DNA of 64,000 nt from Henriciella sp. (GCA_012960415.1 DUBH01000073.1:1-64000); one strand, 5' to 3'; shown: positions 47,718 to 55,176, counted from the first letter of the stretch. Numbers and translations: made by a program. Notes: generated by a model from the sequence alone, not told the origin.

Positions 47718-48044
47718 TCAATGCCGCTTGCTGGCCGTTCCGAGGCGGACAAGGATTGCACGCGGTATATCATAATCGCGTATGATCGCATTGCGGTCGC
47801 GAAGACCTAGAAGCTCGCGCTGGATGAGGAAACCGTAGACAGCATCGACCGCCTGATCGAGCTCCTTGCTATGATCCTCGCCTGACGCAACCGCCTCGCG
47901 ATAGGCTGCAAGTCTGGCGGCAACCAGTCTGCCGGAACGCCCAAGCGCACTTGCCTGCTCCGACGCAATTTCATGTTCGAGCGGGGACTGTGCCTGCGCC
48001 TCCTGGAAACGACCGGCATAGGTTTTCGGTGCGCGGACAGCCAT
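47718..48044 (-). CDS. Small hypothetical protein (possibly DUF6665)
   Basis: 108 aa. Sequence PLEHEIASEQASALGRSGRLVAARLAAYREA, then AVYGFLIQRELLGLRDRNAIIRDYDIPRAILVRLG. The ending with LIQRE.LGLRD...I..Y.IP.....R.G resembles a small alphaproteobacterial family that I believe is DUF6665; I am not certain of the number. No membrane segment. It starts five bases after the TipN-like stop, so the two are an operon. Confidence 0.6.
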   Translation of the reverse strand: MAVRAPKTYAGRFQEAQAQSPLEHEIASEQASALGRSGRLVAARLAAYREAVASGEDHSKELDQAVDAVYGFLIQRELLGLRDRNAIIRDYDIPRAILVRLGTASKRH

Positions 48045-48049
48045 GCCGC

Positions 48050-49990
48050 CTAACTTAGGGCAGCATCGATCAGAAGGAAGGCCGAAAGCCGGGCACTTGC
48101 ATTGCGCGATGAGTGGCTCGTCTTGTCGAGCGCGCTCAGCGCATCGGCTTCCTCTACACTGAGGAATTCGCGCGCCATCAGCATCAGGTCGCTATCGGTA
48201 TCGAGTCGTTTCTGGACCCGCTGAACCTGGCGTGCAGCCGCATCGACGACAGCCTTGCGCCGGATGCCATCGCCCTTTCGGGCAGCGGCCGCGATTTTCT
48301 TCTTGTCGCGTGGACGGAAAATATCTGTCAGGCGAATGCCCGACTCCATCAGCCGATGGATCATTTCTTCTGCATTTTCCTCGCGGGGAAGATGTGGGCG
48401 CTCATCACGCGCGACATCAGCAAGGATGCTGCTCCAACGCTCGCGTCGGCCTGGGTCGGCAGGGTCGCTGCGATCATCGCGGCGCTCGATCACTGGCTGT
48501 GGAGCTGGCGCTTCATCGGCGTCTTCTTTGACGTCGTCATCATCGTCGAGGTCTCTAGCCTCGCTGCCGCCAACCGGTTTGAGATAAGGCGGCATGCGGT
48601 CTTTCCAGCGCCTCCGGGCGGAGGATCTGTCCTCCTCTGCCTTCTGGCCGTCCTTCTCAGGCTCCCCATCATTCCCGTCTGTTTGATAGGGGGAGGGCGG
48701 GACGTCATTCCCGCCGAAAAGATCATTATCGCTTTCAGTCTGCCTCGGCGCTGAATCTGGCTGCGGCAATATCTCTTCGTCGAAGACGTCATCGGTCTCA
48801 ACAGATTGGGTGTGGGTGAAAGTCGGCTCCTGCACAGGCGCGGGCTCCTGCGTTTCTCGCTCCACCGAGACCTGAAGACGCGCAAGCTCATCGGCATCCC
48901 GGCGCGCTTCGCGAACGGCGGCGGCGGCTTCTTCGCCTGCGCGTTTAAGCGTGGCGGGCGACTCTGCTGCTTTCTCAGCGGCCTCGCGGGCTTCCATCTG
49001 GATATCGCGTGAGGCCGTCCTGGCGTTTTCCATCGCGGCCGATACCGCTTCAGTGATCCGGTCGCCAGTCGTCGACGCGCTGGCAGCGACCATCTCGCTG
49101 GCGCGGAGTGCCTGATCGACCATGCGGCGGGACTGTTCAAGCTTTTCTTCCATCCGCGAAACGGCAAAGATGAGGGACTCGCTACGTTTGGTCGCTGCGA
49201 CTGCCATCTCATCCAGCGCCGCCACGCGATCAGACAGCGTAGCACCGGCATCGCGCAGCTCATTGAGGCGCGTTTCGAGGCTTGCATCGGCTTCGGCAAT
49301 GTCTTCGGCAGCCTGTCTGGCAGAGGCCTGCATCTGTTCAGCCTGTCGAGGAATGGCCTCGCTCATCTGCTTGCTCTGGTTCTCGATCTGCTCTGCCAGC
49401 ATCTGCAGCGCGGAGCGTTCCGTGTTGAGGCGTTTGGAGAGTTCCGTCGCCTGTCTCGCCGTCTCATGCGACACCGTTTCGAGGCGTTGCCTTTCCTCGG
49501 AAATTTCGCCCGACATGGCTTTCATCGAAGACAAGGCGTGAGCCATTGCCCGGTCGACTTCCCCGGCAGAGGTTTTCATGAGGCCAGCAAAACTCTGGGC
49601 CTCGCGGCCGTTTGTTTCCATGGGGGCGATGAGCCGTGCAGCTGCTTCAAGGACGACTGAATTGGCCGCAGCCGCTCGCGCATTTGCGCGCGCTAGAAAG
49701 CCGGCAAGCAGTATCAGAAGGCCCGGCAGGAAAAGAGCCGCCGCGCCCGCAATGACCGATACCAGGGGCAAGGCCGAAAGGCCGGGAGAGCCGAGATAGG
49801 CGTAGACCCCTGCGAAAGCTGCAATCCACCACAGAACCGCCGCGCCGATAGCCGTCCAGACAAAAACCTTGCCTTCGCCCCGCGCCGCATTCAGCGCTTC
49901 GACCTCACGCGTTGGTGAGTGTTCGAATGCCGTCGGCACCGGATTGGAAAGACGTAGTTCGTCTCGGTCTGGGTTTTGTTTTTCTGCCAT
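48050..49990 (-). CDS. TipN-like polar membrane coiled-coil protein
   Basis: 646 aa. Cytoplasmic lead (1-40), two membrane helices (about 42-66 and 73-100), then a long helical coiled-coil region (about 110-370, many heptads such as EQIENQSKQMSEAI), a disordered acidic/Pro part (about 370-530) and a compact C-terminal helical domain (about 535-646) with IHRLMESGIRLTDIF, MLMAREFLSVEEADALSAL and SARLSAFLLIDAAL. The topology, two N-terminal helices then coiled coil, is that of TipN, the new-pole marker of Caulobacter. Caulobacter TipN is longer; the match is by architecture rather than by a clear motif. Alternative: another alphaproteobacterial coiled-coil envelope protein. Confidence 0.5.
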   Translation of the reverse strand: MAEKQNPDRDELRLSNPVPTAFEHSPTREVEALNAARGEGKVFVWTAIGAAVLWWIAAFAGVYAYLGSPGLSALPLVSVIAGAAALFLPGLLILLAGFLARANARAAAANSVVLEAAARLIAPMETNGREAQSFAGLMKTSAGEVDRAMAHALSSMKAMSGEISEERQRLETVSHETARQATELSKRLNTERSALQMLAEQIENQSKQMSEAIPRQAEQMQASARQAAEDIAEADASLETRLNELRDAGATLSDRVAALDEMAVAATKRSESLIFAVSRMEEKLEQSRRMVDQALRASEMVAASASTTGDRITEAVSAAMENARTASRDIQMEAREAAEKAAESPATLKRAGEEAAAAVREARRDADELARLQVSVERETQEPAPVQEPTFTHTQSVETDDVFDEEILPQPDSAPRQTESDNDLFGGNDVPPSPYQTDGNDGEPEKDGQKAEEDRSSARRRWKDRMPPYLKPVGGSEARDLDDDDDVKEDADEAPAPQPVIERRDDRSDPADPGRRERWSSILADVARDERPHLPREENAEEMIHRLMESGIRLTDIFRPRDKKKIAAAARKGDGIRRKAVVDAAARQVQRVQKRLDTDSDLMLMAREFLSVEEADALSALDKTSHSSRNASARLSAFLLIDAALS

Positions 49991-50110
49991 GTCTCTCGGT
50001 CTGCGAACGTTTTCGTCCCGATTGTCCCTCAGACGGCCGGGCGGGCCATCAGTCCTGCAATATGCAGCGTTAAGATGGTGTGTGCAATTTCCCGCATGGA
50101 ATCAGCCGCT

Positions 50111-50779
50111 TCAGCTTGTTTCCTTAGTTTCTTCCTCGGGGCCGTCCGCCGGCGGTGTATCCGTGATAATCTCGGCATCCACAGGTTCGCTTGGAGCCGT
50201 TTCAGCAGGCGTTGGCTGGGAAGCTTCTTCGGGCGCTTTCGCTTCCGCAGCTTGCGCTTCAGTCTTGCGGGCGACGAGTTCGAAAAGGATGTGATCGCGC
50301 CATTCGCCATCGAGCTTCAGATAGCGTTCGGCAAGGCCGATCTCGCGAAAGCCGAGACGTTTCACGAGGCCGCTGGAGCGCGTGTTCTGGGGCATGATCG
50401 CCGCCTGGACGCGGTTCAGCTTGAAATCTGTGAATACCATGGAGAGGACTTCTTCCATGGCGCGGCGCATGATCGACTGGCCTTCATGGCGCCGGTCGAG
50501 GAGATAGCCGAAATCGCCGGTGGAGAATGGCCCCCGGCGGATATGATCAAGGTCGATCTTGCCGATCACCTCTTCATTCTTGTGCATGACCACGAAGCGA
50601 TAGGCGCGGCCTTCTTTCCACTCGATTTTCGAGCGTTTGCAGGCCGCCCGCCAGTGGGAATTGGTGTAGTAATGCTCGCTGCGCGTCGGCGCGTAAGGGC
50701 GAAAGCGCTCACGATTGAGCGTCAGGAAACGCGCCACGCGTTTCGGATCGCACTCATGCAGGGCAACCAGCTCGAACAT
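50111..50779 (-). CDS. GNAT N-acetyltransferase (RimJ/RimL-like) with acidic tail
   Basis: 222 aa. Residues 1-170 are a GNAT domain: RFLTLNRERFRPYAPTR, YRFVVMHKNEEVIGKIDLDHIRRG, FSTGDFGYLLDRRHEGQSIMRRAMEEVL (acetyl-CoA loop region) and NTRSSGLVKRLGFREIGLAERYLKLDGEWRDHILFEL, as in RimJ-type protein alpha-N-acetyltransferases. The last 50 residues are a low-complexity Glu/Pro/Ala tail, unusual for the family. The ATG at 50777-50779 has AAAGG upstream and starts MFELVALHE; an upstream GTG at 50803 is possible. Confidence 0.85.
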   Translation of the reverse strand: MFELVALHECDPKRVARFLTLNRERFRPYAPTRSEHYYTNSHWRAACKRSKIEWKEGRAYRFVVMHKNEEVIGKIDLDHIRRGPFSTGDFGYLLDRRHEGQSIMRRAMEEVLSMVFTDFKLNRVQAAIMPQNTRSSGLVKRLGFREIGLAERYLKLDGEWRDHILFELVARKTEAQAAEAKAPEEASQPTPAETAPSEPVDAEIITDTPPADGPEEETKETS

Positions 50780-50876
50780 TTCTACCTTTGCCCTCCAGAT
50801 CACGGCAGCTCGCTACCATGCAAGTATCTAGCCGGGATCAGGGGCGGAACGAAAGGCCAAGCTGTACTAAATCGGG

Positions 50877-50906
50877 AAGGCTGGCCGCATATGCGCGGCC
50901 AGCCTT
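50877..50906 (-). terminator. Hairpin after the small lipoprotein gene
   Basis: AAGGCTGGCCGC (50877-50888) and GCGGCCAGCCTT (50895-50906) form a perfect 12-bp stem with a 6-base loop, six bases beyond the stop codon at 50912. No long U-run follows. Confidence 0.6.
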
Positions 50907-50911
50907 AAATT

Positions 50912-51073
50912 TCAGCCGTCGACAATCTCATCTAGCGGATCGAAATCGCCGTCATTCTCGTTGACTTCCTCGCCCACGACATAGGCAGCGCCCACAGCGG
51001 CCGCGACGCAGCCAGAGAGCGACATGGAGCCCAGAAGAAGGCCAAGCGCGATCAGGGATTTGTTCATTCTCAT
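50912..51073 (-). CDS. Small lipoprotein (53 aa)
   Basis: MRMNKSLIALGLLLGSMSLSGC is a clean lipoprotein signal with lipobox LSGC (Cys22). The mature part is only 32 residues: VAAAVGAAYVVGEEVNENDG followed by an acidic end FDPLDEIVDG. This resembles entericidin-like or other small envelope lipoproteins in size only. Start ATG at 51071-51073 with AGGG ten bases upstream; ATG at 51065-51067 gives 51 aa. A terminator-like hairpin follows. Function unknown. Confidence 0.65.
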   Translation of the reverse strand: MRMNKSLIALGLLLGSMSLSGCVAAAVGAAYVVGEEVNENDGDFDPLDEIVDG

Positions 51074-51157
51074 CGTATCAGTGCCCTTTGACGGTAAATG
51101 ATGAGACCCAAACGCGCGGAGAACGAAACGGTTCTCGCCCCGGGCCAGAAAATCCTT

Positions 51158-51460
51158 CTAGAACAGTCGTTCCTGCTCATCGACCACCTCATCGACGAGG
51201 CGGAGGACGGCCAGCACGCCGCCAACTGTGATCAACGAAGTTCCCAAAGAATTCAGCATGTTAGAGGGCAGGGCGAACTTTGCGATGCCATCGCGCGCCT
51301 TGCGGACCTTGCGGCTCATCCCGCGGTCGAGATGGGGGCGCTTTTTCTTCGGGTCCGGCAGGTCGAGCGGGGTCGGCTTCCAGGTCTTGAGAAGGACGCC
51401 CGTGCCCAGCAGGGCGGCGGCGGCGATGAGGGGCTGGTTCTTCTGTGGCAGGTCTGCCAT
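51158..51460 (-). CDS. Small hypothetical membrane protein
   Basis: 100 aa. An N-terminal hydrophobic segment (PLIAAAALLGTGVLL), a basic loop rich in Lys/Pro/Arg (PKKKRPHLDRGMSRKVRKARDG) and a second hydrophobic segment (LNSLGTSLITVGGVLAVLRLVDEV). This is a hairpin topology with a strongly positive loop, expected to be cytoplasmic. ATG at 51458-51460, 12 codons into the longest frame, has AAAGGA upstream. I do not recognise a family. Confidence 0.6.
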   Translation of the reverse strand: MADLPQKNQPLIAAAALLGTGVLLKTWKPTPLDLPDPKKKRPHLDRGMSRKVRKARDGIAKFALPSNMLNSLGTSLITVGGVLAVLRLVDEVVDEQERLF

Positions 51461-51585
51461 GCGTGCGTATCCTTTGTGTTCTTCATTGATTTCAATGCGC
51501 ACGCAAAGGGGGAGGTTCCGCAGAAGGCCAGCGGTTGCGGCCCGCCTTTGGGGGCGGGCGAGGTGAAAGGGCGGTCTTTTGGGCG

Positions 51586-51673
51586 CGTCCTTCGACTTCG
51601 CTCAGGATGAGCCCAAAAGGTTTCTAAGGTGAAGATAGTCCAAGGCGCTCATCCTGAGCGAAGTCGAAGGACG
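51586..51673. repeat. Long inverted repeat with 27-bp arms
   Basis: Arms 51586-51612 and 51647-51673 are exact inverted copies (core CTTCGACTTCGCTCAGGATG) around a 34-base spacer. Elements with this core are common intergenic palindromes in alphaproteobacterial genomes. It lies between the small membrane protein and the hypothetical gene at 51681, marking the left edge of a repeat-rich stretch. Confidence 0.85.
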
Positions 51674-51680
51674 AGCGCCG

Positions 51681-52334
51681 CTAGCCGGTGTCGTACCAGT
51701 CAGAGAGGGCCGCCGCGATCAGGGCAGGGAGGCAAGCCGCGAGGGCGCCGAGTTCGGCCGACAGCCGGTGCAGGCCGGGTTGCGGCAGGCAAGTGGGGCG
51801 GATCTCTCCGGCGGTGCGCAGCCTTGCAAGGTGGCGCGCCATGCGCCGGGCGAGCCGCTCGGGGTGCTGAAGGTGTTTCAGGAGGGTGCAGTAGCGGTGC
51901 ACCAGCAGTGTTTCATCGACGGGCCGGGGTGGGCGGCGCGGCAGGGCGCTGAGGCGGGCCGCGTCTTCGGCGGTGTAGGGGCGCAGGATTCGGAGGAGGG
52001 GGAAGGCGGGGCGTGTGCTTCTGGCTCGCTCAGGATGCGTACGGGGTGCGGTTTCGGAGGAAGCGGTTTGGTTGGACGAGGTCCCGGATAGCGGCTTTGC
52101 CGCTTCCGGGATGACGGGTGCTTTGATCTCGAGGTCAGCGCTCAGCTCCGCAGCCATCAGGACGAGGAGACGGCGCAGCAGCGTTTCCAGCTGGCGCAGC
52201 CTCGACATGAAGCGGCGGGCCGCTGCGCGGGTCACCGGGGCGTGGCGCGTGATGAGCCCCGCCCGCTCGGCCGCGCTCTCGAGCGCGCCGATCATGGCGT
52301 CGAAACTGTCCCTGATGAACCCGTCGGTAATCAT
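51681..52334 (-). CDS. Hypothetical protein with a palindromic repeat inserted in frame
   Basis: 217 aa; family not recognised. N part (about 1-70) is helical and basic: FIRDSFDAMIGALESAAERAG and RFMSRLRQLETLLRRLLVLMAAEL. Residues about 72-85 (PVIPEAAKPLSGT) are translated from the repeat at 52081-52115, so a mobile palindrome sits inside the reading frame without breaking it. After a Ser/Thr/Pro linker the C part continues with RILRPYTAEDAARLSALP, HRYCTLLKHLQHPERLARRMARHLARL and GLHRLSAELGALAACLPALIAAAL. It stops eight bases before the inverted repeat at 51673. Codon use and arrangement look genuine on both sides of the insert. Confidence 0.55.
   Translation of the reverse strand: MITDGFIRDSFDAMIGALESAAERAGLITRHAPVTRAAARRFMSRLRQLETLLRRLLVLMAAELSADLEIKAPVIPEAAKPLSGTSSNQTASSETAPRTHPERARSTRPAFPLLRILRPYTAEDAARLSALPRRPPRPVDETLLVHRYCTLLKHLQHPERLARRMARHLARLRTAGEIRPTCLPQPGLHRLSAELGALAACLPALIAAALSDWYDTG
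52081..52115. repeat. Palindromic repeat inside a coding frame
   Basis: GTCCCGGATAGCGGC / GCCGCTTCCGGGATGAC: an imperfect palindrome of the GTCATCCCGG...CCGGGAC type. It shares outer arms with the repeats at 52401-53012 and 55177-55286, with its own central stem AGCGGC/GCCGCT. Confidence 0.8.
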
Positions 52335-52391
52335 GGGCGCAAGTATGGGGTAGGTCTGCCGGGGTGGGGAAAGTCAGAAAGTTTCCTCGTC

Positions 52392-52790
52392 CTACTTTGC
52401 TGGGTCCCGGATATTTGCTGGCGCAAATTCCGGGATGGGGAGGACTTGGCCCTTGCCTTGTTTCACGTCATCCCGGCCGACCGCAGGGAGAGCCGGGACC
52501 CACTCGGTCAGCTCGTTGTACAGGTCGCGCCAGTCAGGATTGACGGTCTCGATCAGTTCCAGTTTCCAGGCCCGCTTCCAGCGCTTGATACGCTTCTCGC
52601 GAGCGATGGCCTCTTTGATATCGTCATGGGTTTCAAACCAGACGATCTGCGTGCACCCATATTTTCGACTGAAGCCAGCAAAGTAGCCGTGCCTGTGCTG
52701 CCAGATACGCCCCACCAAATCGCTGGTGACCCCGGTATAGAGGGTGCCATTGCGTTTATTGGTGACGATGTAGACCCAGGATCCTCGCAT
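52392..52790 (-). CDS. GIY-YIG nuclease family protein with repeat-derived C terminus
   Basis: 132 aa. Residues 5-85 form a GIY-YIG domain of the UPF0213/YhbQ-like type: VYIVTNKRNGTLYTGVTSDL (the paired Y-I/Y-x-G strands), the Arg-containing helix VGRIWQHRHGY, YGCTQIVWFETHDDIKEAIAREKRIKRWKRAWKLELIE. The final 40 residues are not part of the domain: WVPALPAVGRDDV and IPEFAPANIRDPAK are the repeats at 52466-52501 and 52401-52437 read through in frame, with the stop just past the second. Start ATG at 52788-52790 fits the family; ATGs at 52811 and 52820 add a Cys/Phe-rich lead. Such proteins are single-domain endonucleases of uncertain role. Confidence 0.8.
   Translation of the reverse strand: MRGSWVYIVTNKRNGTLYTGVTSDLVGRIWQHRHGYFAGFSRKYGCTQIVWFETHDDIKEAIAREKRIKRWKRAWKLELIETVNPDWRDLYNELTEWVPALPAVGRDDVKQGKGQVLPIPEFAPANIRDPAK
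52401..52501. repeat. Two palindromic repeats at the 3' end of the GIY-YIG gene
   Basis: Copy A, 52401-52437, has GGGTCCCGGATATTTGC and its inverted partner GCAAATTCCGGGATG. Copy B, 52466-52501, has GTCATCCCGGCCGACCGC and GAGAGCCGGGACCC. Copy A is identical over 37 bases to 52906-52942 on the other side of the gene. Confidence 0.88.
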
Positions 52791-52840
52791 TCTGGAACAT
52801 ACAAAGAACATCACATTCATGCAATCGCATTCTCGTTCTC

Positions 52841-52946
52841 GTCATCCCGGCCGACCCCAAGGAGAGCCGGGCCCCAGCTTTCTAAAGACTGCGCATGGTT
52901 CATCTGGGTCCCGGATATTTGCTGGCGCAAATTCCGGGATGACGGA
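52841..52946. repeat. Two palindromic repeats upstream of the GIY-YIG gene
   Basis: 52841-52879 (CGTCATCCCGGCCGACC ... GAGAGCCGGGCCCCAG) and 52905-52946 (CTGGGTCCCGGATATTTGC ... CCGGGATGACGG). The whole 106 bases can fold as one large palindrome because the outer ends CGTCATCCCGG and CCGGGATGACG are complementary. Confidence 0.85.
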
Positions 52947-52972
52947 ACCATTTTCCGTCACTCTCCACCTTC

Positions 52973-53012
52973 GTCATCCCGGTTTTCGCAAAGCGAAAGA
53001 CCGGGACCCAGA
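52973..53012. repeat. Palindromic repeat upstream of the nuclease-like lipoprotein
   Basis: CGTCATCCCGGTTTTCGC, then AAAGCGAAAGACCGGGACCC: same outer arms, different centre (TTTCGC/GCGAAA). Confidence 0.85.
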
Positions 53013-53089
53013 AAACCAGAAAGCTTGACCCCGCTCCGCCCGACCGGCCAGTGTCGCCTGCGGTGCTGAGCGGAGAAGAGGGCCGGGCG

Positions 53090-53557
53090 ATGAGAGGATT
53101 AGTCCTGGGGGCGGGGGCCGTCTTGCTGGCGGGGTGCGGCGGCGCGCCGAGCTATGAGGAACCGGCCAATCTCTGCGAGTCTGAGGGCGCGCGGTGCGTC
53201 AGCGCGTCGGTGCGCGACCTGCTGGCCGTCGATGGCGACACGTTCGAGCTGCGGCGGCTTTCAGGCTCGGGCCGTGAAGAGCGGGTGCGGCTCCGGCTTA
53301 TCGGGTGGGACAGTCCGGAGACGGGCGACGCGGCAGGGTGTCCGGAGGAAGACGCGCTGGGCCGCAAAACCGAAGCCCGGGCGCGCGAGCTTTTCGAGGC
53401 AGGCAGCAAGGTGACGTTCCTGCCGGAAGGCCAGGACCGCTATGGGCTCCTGCGCGCCCATGTCTATCTCGACGGCGACCATATTGGCTGGCTGCTTTCA
53501 CGCGACGGTCTGGCGCGGCCGCTGGAAGCGGGCATGCAGGTGGATTGGTGTGGGTAG
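53090..53557 (+). CDS. Thermonuclease-like (SNase fold) lipoprotein
   Basis: 155 aa. Lipoprotein signal MRGLVLGAGAVLLAGC (lipobox LAGC, Cys16). The mature part has the staphylococcal-nuclease/TNase pattern: LLAVDGDTFELRRL, VRLRLIGWDSPETGDAAGCPEEDALGRKTEARARELF with the usual Asp/Arg-like positions, FLPEGQDRYGLLRAHVYLDG and a Leu/Arg-rich end. The first catalytic Arg falls at RLIGWDSPE and the second region at QDRYGLLRA, so activity is plausible. It would be a membrane-anchored nuclease or nuclease-like binding domain in the periplasm. ATG at 53090 has GAGGG upstream. Confidence 0.82.
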   Translation: MRGLVLGAGAVLLAGCGGAPSYEEPANLCESEGARCVSASVRDLLAVDGDTFELRRLSGSGREERVRLRLIGWDSPETGDAAGCPEEDALGRKTEARARELFEAGSKVTFLPEGQDRYGLLRAHVYLDGDHIGWLLSRDGLARPLEAGMQVDWCG

Positions 53558-53631
53558 GCGATCTTGCCTGCCGTTGAATTGGCGTGCATCGACTAACTGA
53601 ACTTTTGATTTAGTTATCTGATTGGCTGAGC

Positions 53632-55020
53632 ATGAGCGCGCTAGAAGCAATATTTACTGAAAAAAACATTCGAAAGATTTGGAAGAAGCTAAGAGATAGC
53701 GCCGTCCCGGTCGTGAATGCTTCTGATTATTCCCAAGTCGCTCAGTTTCGAGAAATGCTACTGAGTAGTTTCAAGACAAATTCATATATGCCGTCCGCGG
53801 GCCATGGATATCTGGGGTTTCCCAAATCGCATGGCTGCACACGTTTTGTCCCCATTCTCACGAAGGAGGACATGGCCGTTTTTTACATCATTTCGTTGGC
53901 TCTGCAGGATGCACTCGCTCATGACCTACCGAATGTCTTCGGCGGCTGGCAATCGGTACCCAAAAAAATCGAAGAGAGTAAGCAAGATTTCGAGCTCTTC
54001 GACCCGTATCTAAACGAGACTTTCTCCCAGCAGGTTTGGTTTCAAAATTGGAGAAGCTTCAATGACTTGCTAAGAAACACTGTTATTCATCAACCGAGTG
54101 CTTCGTACGTGGTTACTTCGGACGTCGCGAATTTCTACGACAGCGTCGATGTGCCGTCATTGATGCGACATGTCAGATATCAAGCAAGCGATTATGAAGA
54201 GCTGGTCGATTTGCTCGAGATATTTCTGTCCTACTGGGATCGCCGAATTAAGGGATACAAGCCCTCGAATAAAGGCATTCCTCAAGAATTGATTGGAGAC
54301 GCTTCACGCTTACTCTCTCACTCGTTCTTGCGTCGGTTCGATGCGGATTTTACCGCCTACTGTGAAGATCGAGATCTGGTATACATCCGATGGGCCGACG
54401 ACATCATTGTGTTCGGCCCTGACCCCAATCAGCTTGAGCTATCGATGCACGTCGCTTCTAAATTGATGCTACGCTCAGGACTTAACCTCAACGCTTCGAA
54501 GACGAAAATATATCGAAAATCAGAGTTCAAGAATTTCAGAGCATTAGATTTTCTGGAAGCAATTGAAAATAAAGATACGGACGCGATGACCAAGGAACTT
54601 CGTCGGATTGAGAAGCGAGTGGTCAAGCAACCGGTTCGTATGGATACCGTATTCAAGGGGGCAATCTCATTTATGGCTTACAACGCCAAGGCGAGAACTA
54701 AGCGGAATATAGATTTCTTGCGGGCGCAGGCATCGTCATACGAGCAGATCGCCACTCTCAATTTCTCTCATCACCTAAAGTTGTTCAATTTGCTGGGCCA
54801 AGATCAAAAGCAATTCACCAAGCTTGCCGGTCTGATTTGTTCTAAGCCGTACGCCGCGCCTAAGGCAGAACTGGCCAAAACGTTATGGAAGTACGGGAGT
54901 AACTACTCAAAAGCAGGAGTTTCAGACGCAGCATTGCGTGGCGCGAAGCGCCGAATGGAAAACGCCAGTAAAGACAGTGAAATAATCCGTACGTTCTCGC
55001 TTCCGCGAATTGAAATCTGA
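53632..55020 (+). CDS. Stand-alone reverse transcriptase, unknown-group/defence type
   Basis: 462 aa. RNA-directed DNA polymerase fold: N-terminal fingers with GYLGFPKSHGCTRFVPIL and DMAVFYIISLALQDAL; motif A SDVANFYDSVD (Asp164 and Asp170); motif B GIPQELIGDASRLLSHSFL (215-233), with Glu where group II introns and retrons have Gly; motif C YIRWADDIIVF (251-261), Trp replacing the usual Tyr of YxDD; then SGLNLNASKTKI. Residues after about 310 form a helical C-terminal part with Lys-rich segments and no maturase or endonuclease domain. No group II intron RNA is seen around it. It is AT-rich against its neighbours (21 G+C in the 60 bases from 54481). Closest in style to the UG/Abi/DRT reverse transcriptases used in phage defence; the exact class cannot be set by eye. 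Confidence 0.85.
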   Translation: MSALEAIFTEKNIRKIWKKLRDSAVPVVNASDYSQVAQFREMLLSSFKTNSYMPSAGHGYLGFPKSHGCTRFVPILTKEDMAVFYIISLALQDALAHDLPNVFGGWQSVPKKIEESKQDFELFDPYLNETFSQQVWFQNWRSFNDLLRNTVIHQPSASYVVTSDVANFYDSVDVPSLMRHVRYQASDYEELVDLLEIFLSYWDRRIKGYKPSNKGIPQELIGDASRLLSHSFLRRFDADFTAYCEDRDLVYIRWADDIIVFGPDPNQLELSMHVASKLMLRSGLNLNASKTKIYRKSEFKNFRALDFLEAIENKDTDAMTKELRRIEKRVVKQPVRMDTVFKGAISFMAYNAKARTKRNIDFLRAQASSYEQIATLNFSHHLKLFNLLGQDQKQFTKLAGLICSKPYAAPKAELAKTLWKYGSNYSKAGVSDAALRGAKRRMENASKDSEIIRTFSLPRIEI

Positions 55021-55176
55021 ATGGAGTTGTAGCTTCCACGAAGAGTCTTGCGATCACGTGGGTCAAATTTTGAATCCCTAGCCTCGATCTGCGATATTCG
55101 CTTTGCCAATTCTGAGGTGATGGGTTTCCTTAAACCGGGGATGATGGGGGTGGGAGCGGCGCGACATAAATTTGTA

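Noticed and set aside
53632..55020. Group II intron or retron
   Set aside because: No maturase or endonuclease domain, no domain V-like hairpin, and no inverted-repeat msr/msd element seen in the short flanks.
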